DNA of 27,754 nt from contig JBGTSB010000046.1 in NCBI GenBank assembly GCA_041940525.1, positions 1 to 27,754 on the forward strand, in the 5' to 3' direction. The DNA is from JAKAXS01 sp041940525 (GTDB taxonomy: Bacteria; Pseudomonadota; Alphaproteobacteria; Rhizobiales; Hyphomicrobiaceae). Each line of letters begins with the position of its first letter. Positions within the stretch are counted from its first letter, which is position 1. Under the pieces are notes generated by a model. That model saw nothing but the letters and a program-made list of their open reading frames with translations, ran no database searches and had not been told where the DNA came from. This document shows positions 14,519 through 23,383 of the stretch, piece by piece. A program made the translations under genes and the position numbers.

Positions 14519-15744
14519 GCCAGCTGCTCCTCGTTGGTGCGTACGTGCAGTTTATTTTGTCTTGCAAGAGCTGCGGCATCCGGTGCGATCTGGACACAGG
14601 CAGGGACAACCAGCCCCTCCAATCCCGCGCCGGTTGCCAGCCGGACGTGGTCTGCGGAGATGAGATTATCATCGGGCGCCAGCGCGGCGATGCCGAGACG
14701 CTTTTTGATACGTTGGCTGCCCCATTGGCGCAGGCCCGACACGCGCTGCAACACTGCCTCCATGCCTTCTCCAGACTCGATCGCCAGCACATACTTATGA
14801 GCTACGACAACCGCACGACAGGCGAGGTGCGGGCTGAGCGCTGCGATAATCTGAAGCGCACGCGCCTCGTCTTCCTCGCGCCGGCTTGTTTTTTGGCCGG
14901 CCGCCAGCCGAGGAGCAAAGCCCGATGACGATACGGCTGTCACAAACAGGCCGGACTTGTTGGCGCTAGCCAAAAGCTCGTCTCGACTGGTGAGCAAGAC
15001 GTTGCCCGCGCCAATCGCGATACCAGCCAGGCCGGATCGGGCTGCGTTCGTCACCGTGTCCGGTCCGATCACTGGCATATCAACGCGCAGATCCTGATTT
15101 GGTTTAGGGAGCTTGACCAGGACGCCGCCTTGCGCATTGTCCACGCGCGTCAGCATTCGGTCCGTTCCTTCCGCGCCTTCAATCGCCAAGACTGTGCCCT
15201 CACGCACGGCGACGCTTTGTCCGACGTCGAAGGGGCCAAGAACGCGCAAGACGGTCATGCCGAGAGCGATGCTGGCTTCGTCGGCTGGATTGGGCGCGGC
15301 GGTGCTCAGCAAACCTTCAGCCGCGGTGAGATGACCTGCGATATCGGCCGGGCCGATTACCGTGAAGCCGTGCCCTTCAAAGAAGCGCACAACCTTGCGC
15401 AACACGCCGTCGTCTCCGCCCGAGGCGACAATACGGGCAATGTGAAAGATGGCTTTGACGAGACCGAAGTCCGGCTTCAAGCGCGTTAGGTCAGGGCGCG
15501 TCACACGGCCAACGATGGCCAGGTGCGTGACACCGTTTTCCTTGAAGGCCCGGATCATCCGGCCGATTTGCCCCCAGTTCACCTGCGTAAGGGGGACACC
15601 GGCAAACTCCGCGTCCGCCTCACCATCGATGGCAACGACGTGAACCGGCCAGCCTCGGGCAATCGCAGCCGCCGCCAATTCTTCGGGTACGCGTCCGCCG
15701 CCGGCGAGAATACCGAGTTTCTTGAGCCCGTCGGTGTTGCTCAT
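14515..15744 (-). CDS. lpxI: UDP-2,3-diacylglucosamine pyrophosphatase LpxI with extra C-terminal domain
   Basis: LpxI (DUF1009) hydrolyses UDP-2,3-diacylglucosamine to lipid X in bacteria lacking LpxH. The N-terminal domain (about 8-150) begins KKLGILAGGGRVPEELA and has HLAIVGRVTRPDL; the C-terminal domain (about 165-270) has LGPFDVGQSVAV, LAIEGAEGTDRML and KLPKPNQDLRVDMPVIGPDT. As I recall, the known catalytic Asp (Asp225 in Caulobacter) is in this last region. The protein is 409 residues, while LpxI is usually near 270-290. The extra ~130 residues (297-402) resemble the preceding domain: LAIESGEGMEAVLQRV echoes LAIEGAEGTDRMLTRV, and the ends also align. The segment matching QDLRVDMP is not conserved in the second copy, so the duplicate is probably non-catalytic. 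It lies between lpxA and lpxB. Confidence 0.93.
   Translation of the reverse strand: MSNTDGLKKLGILAGGGRVPEELAAAAIARGWPVHVVAIDGEADAEFAGVPLTQVNWGQIGRMIRAFKENGVTHLAIVGRVTRPDLTRLKPDFGLVKAIFHIARIVASGGDDGVLRKVVRFFEGHGFTVIGPADIAGHLTAAEGLLSTAAPNPADEASIALGMTVLRVLGPFDVGQSVAVREGTVLAIEGAEGTDRMLTRVDNAQGGVLVKLPKPNQDLRVDMPVIGPDTVTNAARSGLAGIAIGAGNVLLTSRDELLASANKSGLFVTAVSSSGFAPRLAAGQKTSRREEDEARALQIIAALSPHLACRAVVVAHKYVLAIESGEGMEAVLQRVSGLRQWGSQRIKKRLGIAALAPDDNLISADHVRLATGAGLEGLVVPACVQIAPDAAALARQNKLHVRTNEEQLA
14520..14856 (-). repeat. Degenerate second copy of the LpxI C-terminal domain
   Basis: Residues 297-402 of LpxI align by eye with residues 165-269. Matches include VLAIE-x2-EG-x3-(M/V)L-x-RV and, near the ends, GLAGIAI with GLEGLVV and LFV with LHV. 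It is a protein-level repeat; the nucleotide sequences are too diverged for a recent duplication. Confidence 0.65.
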
Positions 15745-15797
15745 TGAATGACAACCTTCACGTCGTGGTGCTCAATGTGGTTCGCTGGGCCTGAAGT

Positions 15798-16604
15798 TTA
15801 GGTTTGCTGGACTGAGGCAGGCGTACACAACGAGCGCTTGCCACCTTCGCGAATAAACTCCACGATTTCCACGACGATTGGATGGCCGGAGAACTCTTCC
15901 GAAACGTCGCTGACGCGCTCGGCCATCGTGCCTTCGGCCGCGAACATCAAGCGATAGGCCCGCCGCAAATCGTGAATGTCAGCGCGCGAAAAGCCGCGCC
16001 GTTGCAAGCCCACGATATTCAAACCTGACAGGTACGCGCGATTGCCGAGTGCCATTCCGTACGGAATCAAGTCGTGCTCGAGACCGGACATTCCACCAAG
16101 GAAAGCATGGTTGCCGACGCGCGCGAACTGGATCACAGCCGCGCCACCACCGACGATGACATAGTCACCGACCGTGACATGTCCCGCCAGCATGACATTG
16201 TTCGACAGGATAACATTGTCACCGACCTGACAGTCATGTCCCACGTGGGAGTTCGCCAGGAAGGCACAGCGGTTGCCGACAACCGTGGTCATGCCGCCAC
16301 CTTCAGTGCCGGGGTTCATCGTCACGCCTTCGCGGATGATGCACTCCTCACCAACTTGAAGGGTGGAGGCTTCACCATGGAACTTCAGATCCTGCGGCTG
16401 ATGTCCGATCGATGCGAACGGAAAGATGCGTGTGCGCGCGCCGATACGCGTGCGCCCAGCAACAACGGCATGAGAGATGAGTTCGACCTCATCGCCAAGC
16501 TCAGCCTCGCGCCCGACAATCGAATAGGGGCCGATTTTGACCCCGCTGCCGATCTTGGCGCCGTCTTCGACAATGGCCGTTGGATGGATTTGGCTATCAG
16601 CCAT
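15798..16604 (-). CDS. lpxA: UDP-N-acetylglucosamine O-acyltransferase
   Basis: A 268-residue LpxA, which acylates UDP-GlcNAc at O-3 in the first step of lipid A synthesis. The N-terminal left-handed beta helix is built of hexapeptide repeats (IHPTAIVEDGAKIGSGVKIG and following), with the catalytic His in NSHVGHDCQVGDN. The C-terminal helical domain begins near NIVGLQRRGFSRADIHDLRR, an LpxA hallmark. The start is the ATG at 16604 (MADSQIHPT), which overlaps the fabZ stop by 8 bases; the longer in-frame form to 16673 would read through fabZ. A 53-base gap separates it from lpxI. Confidence 0.97.
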   Translation of the reverse strand: MADSQIHPTAIVEDGAKIGSGVKIGPYSIVGREAELGDEVELISHAVVAGRTRIGARTRIFPFASIGHQPQDLKFHGEASTLQVGEECIIREGVTMNPGTEGGGMTTVVGNRCAFLANSHVGHDCQVGDNVILSNNVMLAGHVTVGDYVIVGGGAAVIQFARVGNHAFLGGMSGLEHDLIPYGMALGNRAYLSGLNIVGLQRRGFSRADIHDLRRAYRLMFAAEGTMAERVSDVSEEFSGHPIVVEIVEFIREGGKRSLCTPASVQQT

Positions 16605-17103
16605 TCTTGTTTGTCGCGAACGCGCGCGCTTCTCTGGAGTCCGCCAGCATGGCGCTGATTTCTGCTTCGGCAACGACGCTGCCGTTCACTTTCGCCTCGC
16701 CGGCAAAGCGCCAGACGCGCCCGCGGGAGCGCAGCTTGCGGATATGGAAGTGGAGCTGATCGCCAGGCAGGACGGGCTTGCGGAACTTGGCCTTGTCGAT
16801 GCCCATGAAGTAGACGAGATCCGCCCGATAGTTTTCGCCTAAGTTACTGACGCAGAGCGCGCCTGCGGTTTGAGCGATGCCTTCGATAATCATAACGCCA
16901 GGCATCACGGGGAATGCAGGAAAGTGCCCTTGGAAAAACGGCTCGTTGATCGTCACGTTTTTTACGCCAACGCAGCTTTCATCACCGTCCATGTCGTACA
17001 TGCGATCGAGCATCAAGAACGGATAGCGATGCGGCAGCAGTTGCATCACGCGGGCGATGTCGGCTGTGCCGAGTTCTGTCTTTGTCGTTGTCATTTCATT
17101 CAT
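16597..17103 (-). CDS. fabZ: 3-hydroxyacyl-ACP dehydratase FabZ
   Basis: A 168-residue hot-dog-fold dehydratase of fatty acid synthesis, which competes with LpxA and LpxD for 3-hydroxyacyl-ACP. Diagnostic parts are LLPHRYPFLMLDR, NEPFFQGHFPAFPVMPGV with the catalytic His, and IIEGIAQTAG with the catalytic Glu. The ATG at 17103 follows GAGG by about 7 bases; an in-frame GTG immediately upstream is less likely. Its 3' end overlaps lpxA, and it follows lpxD after 73 bases, the usual lpxD-fabZ-lpxA order. Confidence 0.97.
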   Translation of the reverse strand: MNEMTTTKTELGTADIARVMQLLPHRYPFLMLDRMYDMDGDESCVGVKNVTINEPFFQGHFPAFPVMPGVMIIEGIAQTAGALCVSNLGENYRADLVYFMGIDKAKFRKPVLPGDQLHFHIRKLRSRGRVWRFAGEAKVNGSVVAEAEISAMLADSREARAFATNKNG

Positions 17104-17176
17104 CACTCTACCTCACCGCCAGCCTGACACCGTTCTTGCAATCGCCGGCGTTGCGTGCGGAACAACCTTCAAAAAT

Positions 17177-18220
17177 TTAATCCTTCGGTCCGTCTGCTTG
17201 ATCGTTGCGGGACGACAGCCTGGTCAGGGTCGCAATCTCACGAGCCCACTGTTTAAGCGGGCGCGCGGGCGTGCCACCGACCCTAGCACCCGGCGGCACA
17301 TCGTCTTTGGGATGCGAGCCGCCCGCGATTTGCGCGCCTGTTCCAACTTTGATGTGACCGACACACCCGGACTGTCCGCCCATCACCACGAAGTCACCAA
17401 GCTCCGTCGAGCCTGAGATGCCGACTTGTGCAACGATCACGCAATGGCGTCCAATGACTACGTTGTGCCCGATCTGTACCAAATTATCAATTTTGGTGCC
17501 CTCACCGATGATCGTATCCTTAAGGGCGCCGCGGTCGATGGTGGAATTTGCACCGATTTCAACGTCATCTTGTATGATCACACGACCGATTTGCGGTACT
17601 TTTAAATGGCCTTCACGACCCATGGCGAAGCCAAACCCGTCTTGCCCGATACGGACACCGGAGTGGATGGTTACCCGGTCACCCACGAGGGCATGGGTCA
17701 CGCAGGCGCAGGGGCCGACATAGCTGTTACGGCCGATGGCAACGCGATAGCCAACCACGGCCCCAGCAGCGATCCGTGCGCCACGCCCAATCTGGGCTTC
17801 TGGGCCGATTATCGCCCCGACCTCTACTTCAGCGCCATCTTCCATGACAGCTGACGGATCGATCATGGCGGCCCCAGGCATGGCCGCCTTCACCCGCATG
17901 GCCTCCGGATAGAACAAGGCCAGCGCCTTGGCGAAGCCGTGATATGGCGCCTTGGTTTTGAGAAGCAGCGTTTTGGCTGGCGCTCGGTCCGCCAAGGCCG
18001 GCGAGATTAAACACGCACCTGCCTGGCTCTCCTCGAGTGCTGGGATATAGCGCCGATTGTCGAGAAACGACACGTCGTCCGCCGTTGCATCGGCGAGTGT
18101 GGTGACGCTCTTGAACTGGCGCGCCGGATCGGCACCTTCCGGCATTTCCGCGCCGGTAGCCTTGGCGATATCGGCCAACGTGAACGGGCCAGCATTGGCG
18201 AAGAACCCCGGATGTTCCAT
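17177..18220 (-). CDS. lpxD: UDP-3-O-(3-hydroxyacyl)glucosamine N-acyltransferase
   Basis: A 347-residue LpxD, which adds the N-linked hydroxyacyl chain to the lipid A precursor. The N-terminal uridine-binding domain (about 1-100) includes VTTLADATADDVSFLDN and is followed by the hexapeptide beta helix (about 105-320). The active-site His is in NLVQIGHNVVIG, and HSGVRIGQDGFGFA is characteristic. The last coil reads GGSHPKDDVPPG where most relatives I remember have SGVM-x-DIPAG, a local difference that should not affect catalysis. A 150-base gap separates it from bamA. Confidence 0.97.
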   Translation of the reverse strand: MEHPGFFANAGPFTLADIAKATGAEMPEGADPARQFKSVTTLADATADDVSFLDNRRYIPALEESQAGACLISPALADRAPAKTLLLKTKAPYHGFAKALALFYPEAMRVKAAMPGAAMIDPSAVMEDGAEVEVGAIIGPEAQIGRGARIAAGAVVGYRVAIGRNSYVGPCACVTHALVGDRVTIHSGVRIGQDGFGFAMGREGHLKVPQIGRVIIQDDVEIGANSTIDRGALKDTIIGEGTKIDNLVQIGHNVVIGRHCVIVAQVGISGSTELGDFVVMGGQSGCVGHIKVGTGAQIAGGSHPKDDVPPGARVGGTPARPLKQWAREIATLTRLSSRNDQADGPKD

Positions 18221-18268
18221 CGCTATATTGACTTCCTATGTCTTTTAAGGGCTGGGGCGGCACATGAA

Positions 18269-18314
18269 AACGCCGCGCCGGATGCGCCGACTGGCGGGCT
18301 CCTAGCACGGCGTT
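18269..18314 (-). terminator. Possible attenuator hairpin between bamA and lpxD
   Basis: AACGCCG (18269-18275) and CGGCGTT (18308-18314) are complementary around a GC-rich inner region that can fold further, and on the minus strand the stem is followed by TTTTCATG. The long loop and short T tract make this only a candidate for partial termination or RNA processing within the bamA-lpxD gap. Confidence 0.3.
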
Positions 18315-18370
18315 CCGTTTCAGGCAAACGAAGGCGGCAACCGCTGCGCGACCGCCATTCGAGCCGACGA

Positions 18371-20755
18371 TTAGAACTTCGAGGACGCGCCGAAGCGGAA
18401 CATCTGCTCGTCGTCGTAATCTTCCTTAGACAGGGCCTTCGCGAAGTCCATGCGCAACGGACCGACTGGCGAGTTCCACAAGATCGAGGCACCGACCGAA
18501 GAACGGATCGACGCGTCGTCCCTGAGGCTGAAGCCTGAGCCTGGCGTGTTGTTAAGTTCCTCGGCCAGATCGTTAGCGCCGAACAAGGAGCCCGCATCCG
18601 CGAAGACTGCGCCACCCAATCCCAGCTCGTCTGGAACGAATGGGAATGGGAAGCGGACTTCCGCCGTAGTAGCCCAGTAGGTCTGCCCGCCGACAGAGTC
18701 GCCGGTAACCGCGTCACGCGGACCGAAGCCTGCCCGGTCGAAGCCGCGGATGGTCTCACCGCCACGGAAGTACAAATCGCTCAGTCGGATGTCCTCACCG
18801 CCCCAGGACTCGATGTGCCCTGCAATGGCACGGCCAACGAACGTGATTTTTTCGGTGATCGGGTAGTAACCGCGCGCTTCTGCGGACACACGCCCGTACT
18901 GCACGTCGCCGCCCAGACCAGCAAACTCGCCGCCAACTTGCAGGTAATAACCGCTGGTCGGGTTCTTGGGATGATTCCGCTTGTCGTAGGTCAAAGCGAC
19001 TGTTGCCGCTGATGTGATCGTTTGGTCGTCGTAGCGTTCAATCTCGGTTCTAACGAGCTCATTGACCTGAGCGCTGCCGTGCGCGTCCAACTCAAGCGTG
19101 CTTACGTCCAAGCCGTAGCCGGTCTGCATCCACAAGTTCTCGGACAGCGGGAAGCCTAGGCGAACACCGCCACCCGTCCGCTTGCTGGTGAAGCCCGATT
19201 CACGCGACTGGTCGACTTCCTTGTGGAACAGGTCGAAGCCTGCTGACAGGTTGTAGTCTAGGAACCGCGGCTCGGTGAAGCTCAAGTCAACCTGCAGTCG
19301 CTCGAGGGAGCCAGACAGCTTCAAGCGAAGGAACTGACCGTTACCGAACAGGTTGCGCTCGGTTAGCGACACGTCGCCGATCACACCTTCCGACGTCGAG
19401 TAGCCCGCACCGAACGAAAGTTCACCCGTCGACTGCTCTGTCAGCTCAACATCGAGAATGACACGGTCTTCAGCGGAACCTGGGCGGCGCTTGACTTCGA
19501 CGGCCTTAAAGAAGCCGAGACCCTGCAACCGCTTCTTGGCGCGGTCCACCAGCATCGGGTTAAAGGCATCGCCTTCCGCCAAACGGAACTCGCGGCGAAT
19601 GACGTGGTCTTTGGTGCGCGTATTCCCAGAAACGTTAATGCGCTCGATGTAGATCCGTGGGCCTTCGTCGATGGCGTACGTCACGGAAATGGTGCGCGAG
19701 ACAGGATCAGGATTAGCGCGCGGGCGCACGCGGGCAAAGGCGAAGCCTTGCTCAGCGGCAGCCAGAGTAAGTTTCTCAACCGTCTTGTCGACGTCGGCGG
19801 CGTTATAGATGTCGCCTTGGTCGGTGAGGATTTCAGCGTTGAGCGGCTGGCCCTGCAAGCCCTGCAAGGAATTCTCGACTGCGATGGCACCGAAGTTGTA
19901 GCGCTGACCTTCCTCAATCGCGAAGTTGATGAAGAAGCCCGAACCATCCGCGTCCAACTCTGCGTTGGCGGCAACGACACTGACATCAGCGTAGCCGTTC
20001 TTCAGGTAGTACTGACGCAGCAGCGCGCGGTCGAGCGACATGCGATCTGGATCGTAGATCGCGGTGCCCTTGAGGAAGTCGAACCAGCCCGACTGCGTAG
20101 TCGAGATGATGTCGCGCAACTGGCTATCAGTGAATGCGTAGTTGCCGGTGAAGGTGATGCCCTTCACCTTGGTCGCGCCACCCTCAATGACCTCGAACAC
20201 GAGGTTCACCCGGTTCTGTTCCATCTCGATGATTTTCGGCTCGACGCTGGCGGCGAAGCGGCCCTGGCGGCGGTAAACGTCCAAAATGCGCTGCACGTCG
20301 GCCTGGACCCGGGCGCGGGTAAAGACGGAGCGCGGACGTGTTTTGACTTCCTTGCGGAGCGTTTCGTTGTCGACCTCGTAGTTTCCTTCGAAGGCGACAC
20401 GGTTCACGATGGGGTTTTCCACAACGTAGACCGTCACGACGCTGCCGCTCCGGTCGATGCTGACGTCAGCAAACAGGCCGGTGCCGTAGAGCGCTTTCAG
20501 CGACTGGTCGACGAGATAGCCGTCGTACGTGTCACCGACGTTGAATTTGAGATAGGAGCGAACCGTCTCCGGCTCGACCCTGCGGTTGCCCTGAACATCA
20601 ATTGAACCGACGACCCCCTGCGCCATTGCAGCGCTCGGTTGGATCACGGTTTCTGTGATTATGGCCGCGGGAGCAAGAAAGGCTAGCAGCGCAAGCGCGC
20701 GGCAGACCCCCAACGACATGATCCGAAATTGCACCATTCGCGGATCTGTCCTCAT
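18371..20755 (-). CDS. bamA: Outer membrane protein assembly factor BamA
   Basis: A 794-residue BamA, the Omp85-family core of the machine that folds beta-barrel proteins into the outer membrane. After an N-terminal extension and signal peptide (cleavage near AMA|Q at 45) come five POTRA domains (starting VVGSIDVQGNRRVEPETV and ending about 425), then a 16-strand barrel. The loop-6 motif is IRGFDRAGFGPRD, with the conserved RGF. The chain ends in the FRFGASSKF-type C-terminal signal with a terminal Phe. The ATG at 20755 has GGGGGA 11 bases upstream; later in-frame starts (MVQFRI, MSLGVC) also leave a complete signal peptide. It follows rseP, as in most proteobacteria; no skp gene follows. Confidence 0.97.
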   Translation of the reverse strand: MRTDPRMVQFRIMSLGVCRALALLAFLAPAAIITETVIQPSAAMAQGVVGSIDVQGNRRVEPETVRSYLKFNVGDTYDGYLVDQSLKALYGTGLFADVSIDRSGSVVTVYVVENPIVNRVAFEGNYEVDNETLRKEVKTRPRSVFTRARVQADVQRILDVYRRQGRFAASVEPKIIEMEQNRVNLVFEVIEGGATKVKGITFTGNYAFTDSQLRDIISTTQSGWFDFLKGTAIYDPDRMSLDRALLRQYYLKNGYADVSVVAANAELDADGSGFFINFAIEEGQRYNFGAIAVENSLQGLQGQPLNAEILTDQGDIYNAADVDKTVEKLTLAAAEQGFAFARVRPRANPDPVSRTISVTYAIDEGPRIYIERINVSGNTRTKDHVIRREFRLAEGDAFNPMLVDRAKKRLQGLGFFKAVEVKRRPGSAEDRVILDVELTEQSTGELSFGAGYSTSEGVIGDVSLTERNLFGNGQFLRLKLSGSLERLQVDLSFTEPRFLDYNLSAGFDLFHKEVDQSRESGFTSKRTGGGVRLGFPLSENLWMQTGYGLDVSTLELDAHGSAQVNELVRTEIERYDDQTITSAATVALTYDKRNHPKNPTSGYYLQVGGEFAGLGGDVQYGRVSAEARGYYPITEKITFVGRAIAGHIESWGGEDIRLSDLYFRGGETIRGFDRAGFGPRDAVTGDSVGGQTYWATTAEVRFPFPFVPDELGLGGAVFADAGSLFGANDLAEELNNTPGSGFSLRDDASIRSSVGASILWNSPVGPLRMDFAKALSKEDYDDEQMFRFGASSKF

Positions 20756-20945
20756 TTTTTGGCCGATCCCCCCGTAAGCCGCTCAAACCGTCGGCATGAG
20801 TCTGAGCGTGTACTACAGTCCGAAGCCTACCGCGCTGCGGATGTGGACACCGCAAGCTCCCCCGGCAAACTTCTTCACCTTGATGGTTTTAACGATTCAG
20901 GAGCAGTCCTGGAAGTGGCAAGAATACCCCACTGACCACCTTTTT

Positions 20946-22091
20946 TTAGCCAGCCGAGAACCATCCACGGATTACCGCTAAATCGTTGAAAGTAGCGAAA
21001 ATCATCAACATGATGACCACAGCGAAGCCGATGCGGAATCCCATCTCCTGGGCACCCTCGCTGAGCGGCTCGCGGCGGACTGCCTCAATTGCGTAAAAAA
21101 GCAAATGACCACCGTCCAGCAGCGGGATGGGAAACAGATTGATGAGCCCGACGCTGACCGAGATGAAGGCGATAAGATAAACCAGGTTTATCAGAGACTT
21201 ATCTGCGACCTTGGCCGCAAGGTCCCCGATGCGGACAGGACCACCAAGCTGATCGGCCTTCTGGCGGCCTCCGATCACGTCGGCCAAATAGCCCAAAGTG
21301 CTGGTGATGATGAACTTTGTTTGATCGGTACCCAGCGCCACTGCTTCGATCGGGTTGGGATAGCGGGTTTGCACCTTAGCCTCGGCTGAACGGCGGATAC
21401 CAATCACGACGGTTGATATGGTCTGTGAGCCGACTTTTTGATCCCGCAGTGCCGGCGTGGCCTTCAACTCGACCGCCTGGCCATCGCGATCAACGGTGAA
21501 AGCGAGCTCGCTGCCCACGTTCGTCGATACGATTTTTTGCACGTCTTCAAAGGATTCAACCTGGCGATCATCAATAGCCGTGATCAAATCGCCCGGCTGG
21601 AAGCCCGCTTCAGCCGCCGGGGTATCCTTGACCACCTCGGCGATACGCGCCTCCGTGGAGTGGATGCCAAACAGACCAAACCAGAGGGCAAAAATGAAAA
21701 TTGCCAAAATGAAATTGGCGATGGGGCCAGCCGCCACGACGGCCGCTCGCTTCCACACGGGCTTGGCGTGGAACGAGATCGCGCGCTGTTCCGGCGTCAT
21801 GGATTTGATCGCTTCGCGCGTCGGCACGCTGGCTGCGTTATCATCATCCATGAACTTGACGTAGCCGCCGAGCGGTATCCAAGCGAGCCGCCAGCGGGTG
21901 CCATGTTTGTCGTTAAAGCCCCAGATTTCCTTGCCGAAACCAATCGAAAAGGTGCGAACACCAACGCCGCACCAGCGTGCGACGAGGAAATGGCCCAGCT
22001 CGTGAACGAACACAACGACCGTCAAAACAACCAAGAACGGCAGGATCTTGGTGAAAGGCAGGAGCAGGAACTGCAGCACGTCGTTGGCCAT
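20946..22091 (-). CDS. rseP: Site-2 zinc metalloprotease RseP (MmpA-type)
   Basis: A 381-residue intramembrane metalloprotease. The zinc-binding HELGH (His30, Glu31, His34) lies in the first membrane segment and the third ligand is in NLFPIPLLDGGHLLFY near the C-terminus. A PDZ domain lies at about 125-200 (AGFQPGDLITAIDDRQVESF). Family members cleave anti-sigma factors or, in Caulobacter (MmpA), a polarity protein remnant; no anti-sigma gene is in the window to indicate its substrate. The 190 bases between it and bamA show no clear terminator, so readthrough is possible. Confidence 0.96.
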   Translation of the reverse strand: MANDVLQFLLLPFTKILPFLVVLTVVVFVHELGHFLVARWCGVGVRTFSIGFGKEIWGFNDKHGTRWRLAWIPLGGYVKFMDDDNAASVPTREAIKSMTPEQRAISFHAKPVWKRAAVVAAGPIANFILAIFIFALWFGLFGIHSTEARIAEVVKDTPAAEAGFQPGDLITAIDDRQVESFEDVQKIVSTNVGSELAFTVDRDGQAVELKATPALRDQKVGSQTISTVVIGIRRSAEAKVQTRYPNPIEAVALGTDQTKFIITSTLGYLADVIGGRQKADQLGGPVRIGDLAAKVADKSLINLVYLIAFISVSVGLINLFPIPLLDGGHLLFYAIEAVRREPLSEGAQEMGFRIGFAVVIMLMIFATFNDLAVIRGWFSAG

Positions 22092-22155
22092 TTAAGCGGG
22101 TTTCCTTCGAGTTGCCTGAATGCGCTACCCGGGGATAGCAGCCGTGTAGATGGGG

Positions 22156-23367
22156 TTAAAGCAGCGATTGCGCCAGTTTGCGCGATTCTCGGTCCGTGGC
22201 CAGAACGTCATCGAGCGACCGCAACGGCCCGGCGAGGCCATTCTTGCTGGCGGCCTCGAGAGTTGCTGCTACCTTCGTGGCGATATCGAGGAAGCCGATC
22301 TGCCTGTTGAGAAACGCCTCGACCGCGATTTCATTGGCAGCATTCAGGATGCACGGGGCCGGCCCGCCCTGGACCATGGCGTCGCGCGCGACGCGCAGGG
22401 CTGGGAAACGCTTTTCGTCCGGAGCTTCGAAGGTCAACGACTGGACTTTCACGAGGTCCAATCGTTCAACCGGCGTTGGCATCCGCGACGGCCAGGCCAG
22501 TGCGCAAGCGATGGGCGCGCGCATGTCGGGTGGGGCCATCTGCGCCAGCACCGAGCCATCGGCGAACTCAACCAGGCAATGCACAACGGATTGCGGATGG
22601 ACCACGACGTCGAGTTGGTCTGGTCTGACCGAAAACAGGTGCAATGCTTCGATGAGCTCCAAACCTTTGTTCATCATGGTGGCGCTATCGATCGTAATCT
22701 TGCGTCCCATGCTCCAATTGGGATGACGCAATGCTTGCTCGGGCGTCGCGGCCGCCAAGCGGCTTGCGTCCCAGGTGCGGAAAGGACCGCCCGACGCGGT
22801 CAACACGATCCGTTCCAAACCACCCTTGTCCGACCCCGCCATGGCCTGGAAGGCGGCCGAATGCTCGCTATCAACCGGAAGCAAATCGGCGCCGGATGTT
22901 TTCAAAGCTGACAAGAAGACGTCTCCGGCCGAGACGAGGCATTCCTTGTTGGCCAAGGCGATCCGCCTGCCTTGGCGGGCGGCGGCGAATGTCGGAGCAA
23001 GGCCGGCGGCGCCGACGATTGCCGCCATGGTGCAATCCGCTGGCTCTTCGGCTGCCTCGCATAGAGCCTGATCACCGGCGGTGGCGCGCGTTTGAGTGCC
23101 CGCCAGCTTTTCGCGCAGTTCCGGCAGCAAGCGTTCGTCGCCAATGACAGCGATCTCGGCCTGGTGACGGATCGCCAGTTCAGCAAGCCGGTCCACGTTG
23201 CGGCAGGCGGACAAGGCAACGATTTCGAAGCGCTCGGGATTGCGGTGCGCTAAGTCCAGCGTGCTTTCGCCAATGGAGCCGGTGGCGCCGAGCACTGTCA
23301 GTCTCATCGGACGCGCTTCGCTGCTTTGCGCGCCAAACAGTTGTGTTGGATGGACGTTTGCGGTCAC
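22156..23367 (-). CDS. dxr: 1-deoxy-D-xylulose 5-phosphate reductoisomerase
   Basis: A 403-residue DXR, which makes 2-C-methyl-D-erythritol 4-phosphate, the first committed intermediate of the MEP isoprenoid pathway. The NADPH-binding GATGSIG is near residue 30; the metal and substrate site is seen in NKECLVSAG, VDSEHSA, LTASGGPFR and NWSMGRKITIDSATMMNKGL. The start is placed at GTG 23367 because GAGGG lies 6-7 bases upstream and it is 16 bases after the cdsA stop. The ATG at 23307 (MRLTVLG) would give a 383-residue protein closer to the usual N-terminus and cannot be excluded. Isoprenoid from this pathway feeds UppS, encoded two genes upstream. Confidence 0.96.
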   Translation of the reverse strand: MTANVHPTQLFGAQSSEARPMRLTVLGATGSIGESTLDLAHRNPERFEIVALSACRNVDRLAELAIRHQAEIAVIGDERLLPELREKLAGTQTRATAGDQALCEAAEEPADCTMAAIVGAAGLAPTFAAARQGRRIALANKECLVSAGDVFLSALKTSGADLLPVDSEHSAAFQAMAGSDKGGLERIVLTASGGPFRTWDASRLAAATPEQALRHPNWSMGRKITIDSATMMNKGLELIEALHLFSVRPDQLDVVVHPQSVVHCLVEFADGSVLAQMAPPDMRAPIACALAWPSRMPTPVERLDLVKVQSLTFEAPDEKRFPALRVARDAMVQGGPAPCILNAANEIAVEAFLNRQIGFLDIATKVAATLEAASKNGLAGPLRSLDDVLATDRESRKLAQSLL

Positions 23368-23383
23368 CCGCTCACCCTCGCGA

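Noticed and set aside
19604..20605. 333-residue plus-strand open frame opposite bamA
   Set aside because: It lies entirely within bamA on the other strand and has no recognisable domain or SD.
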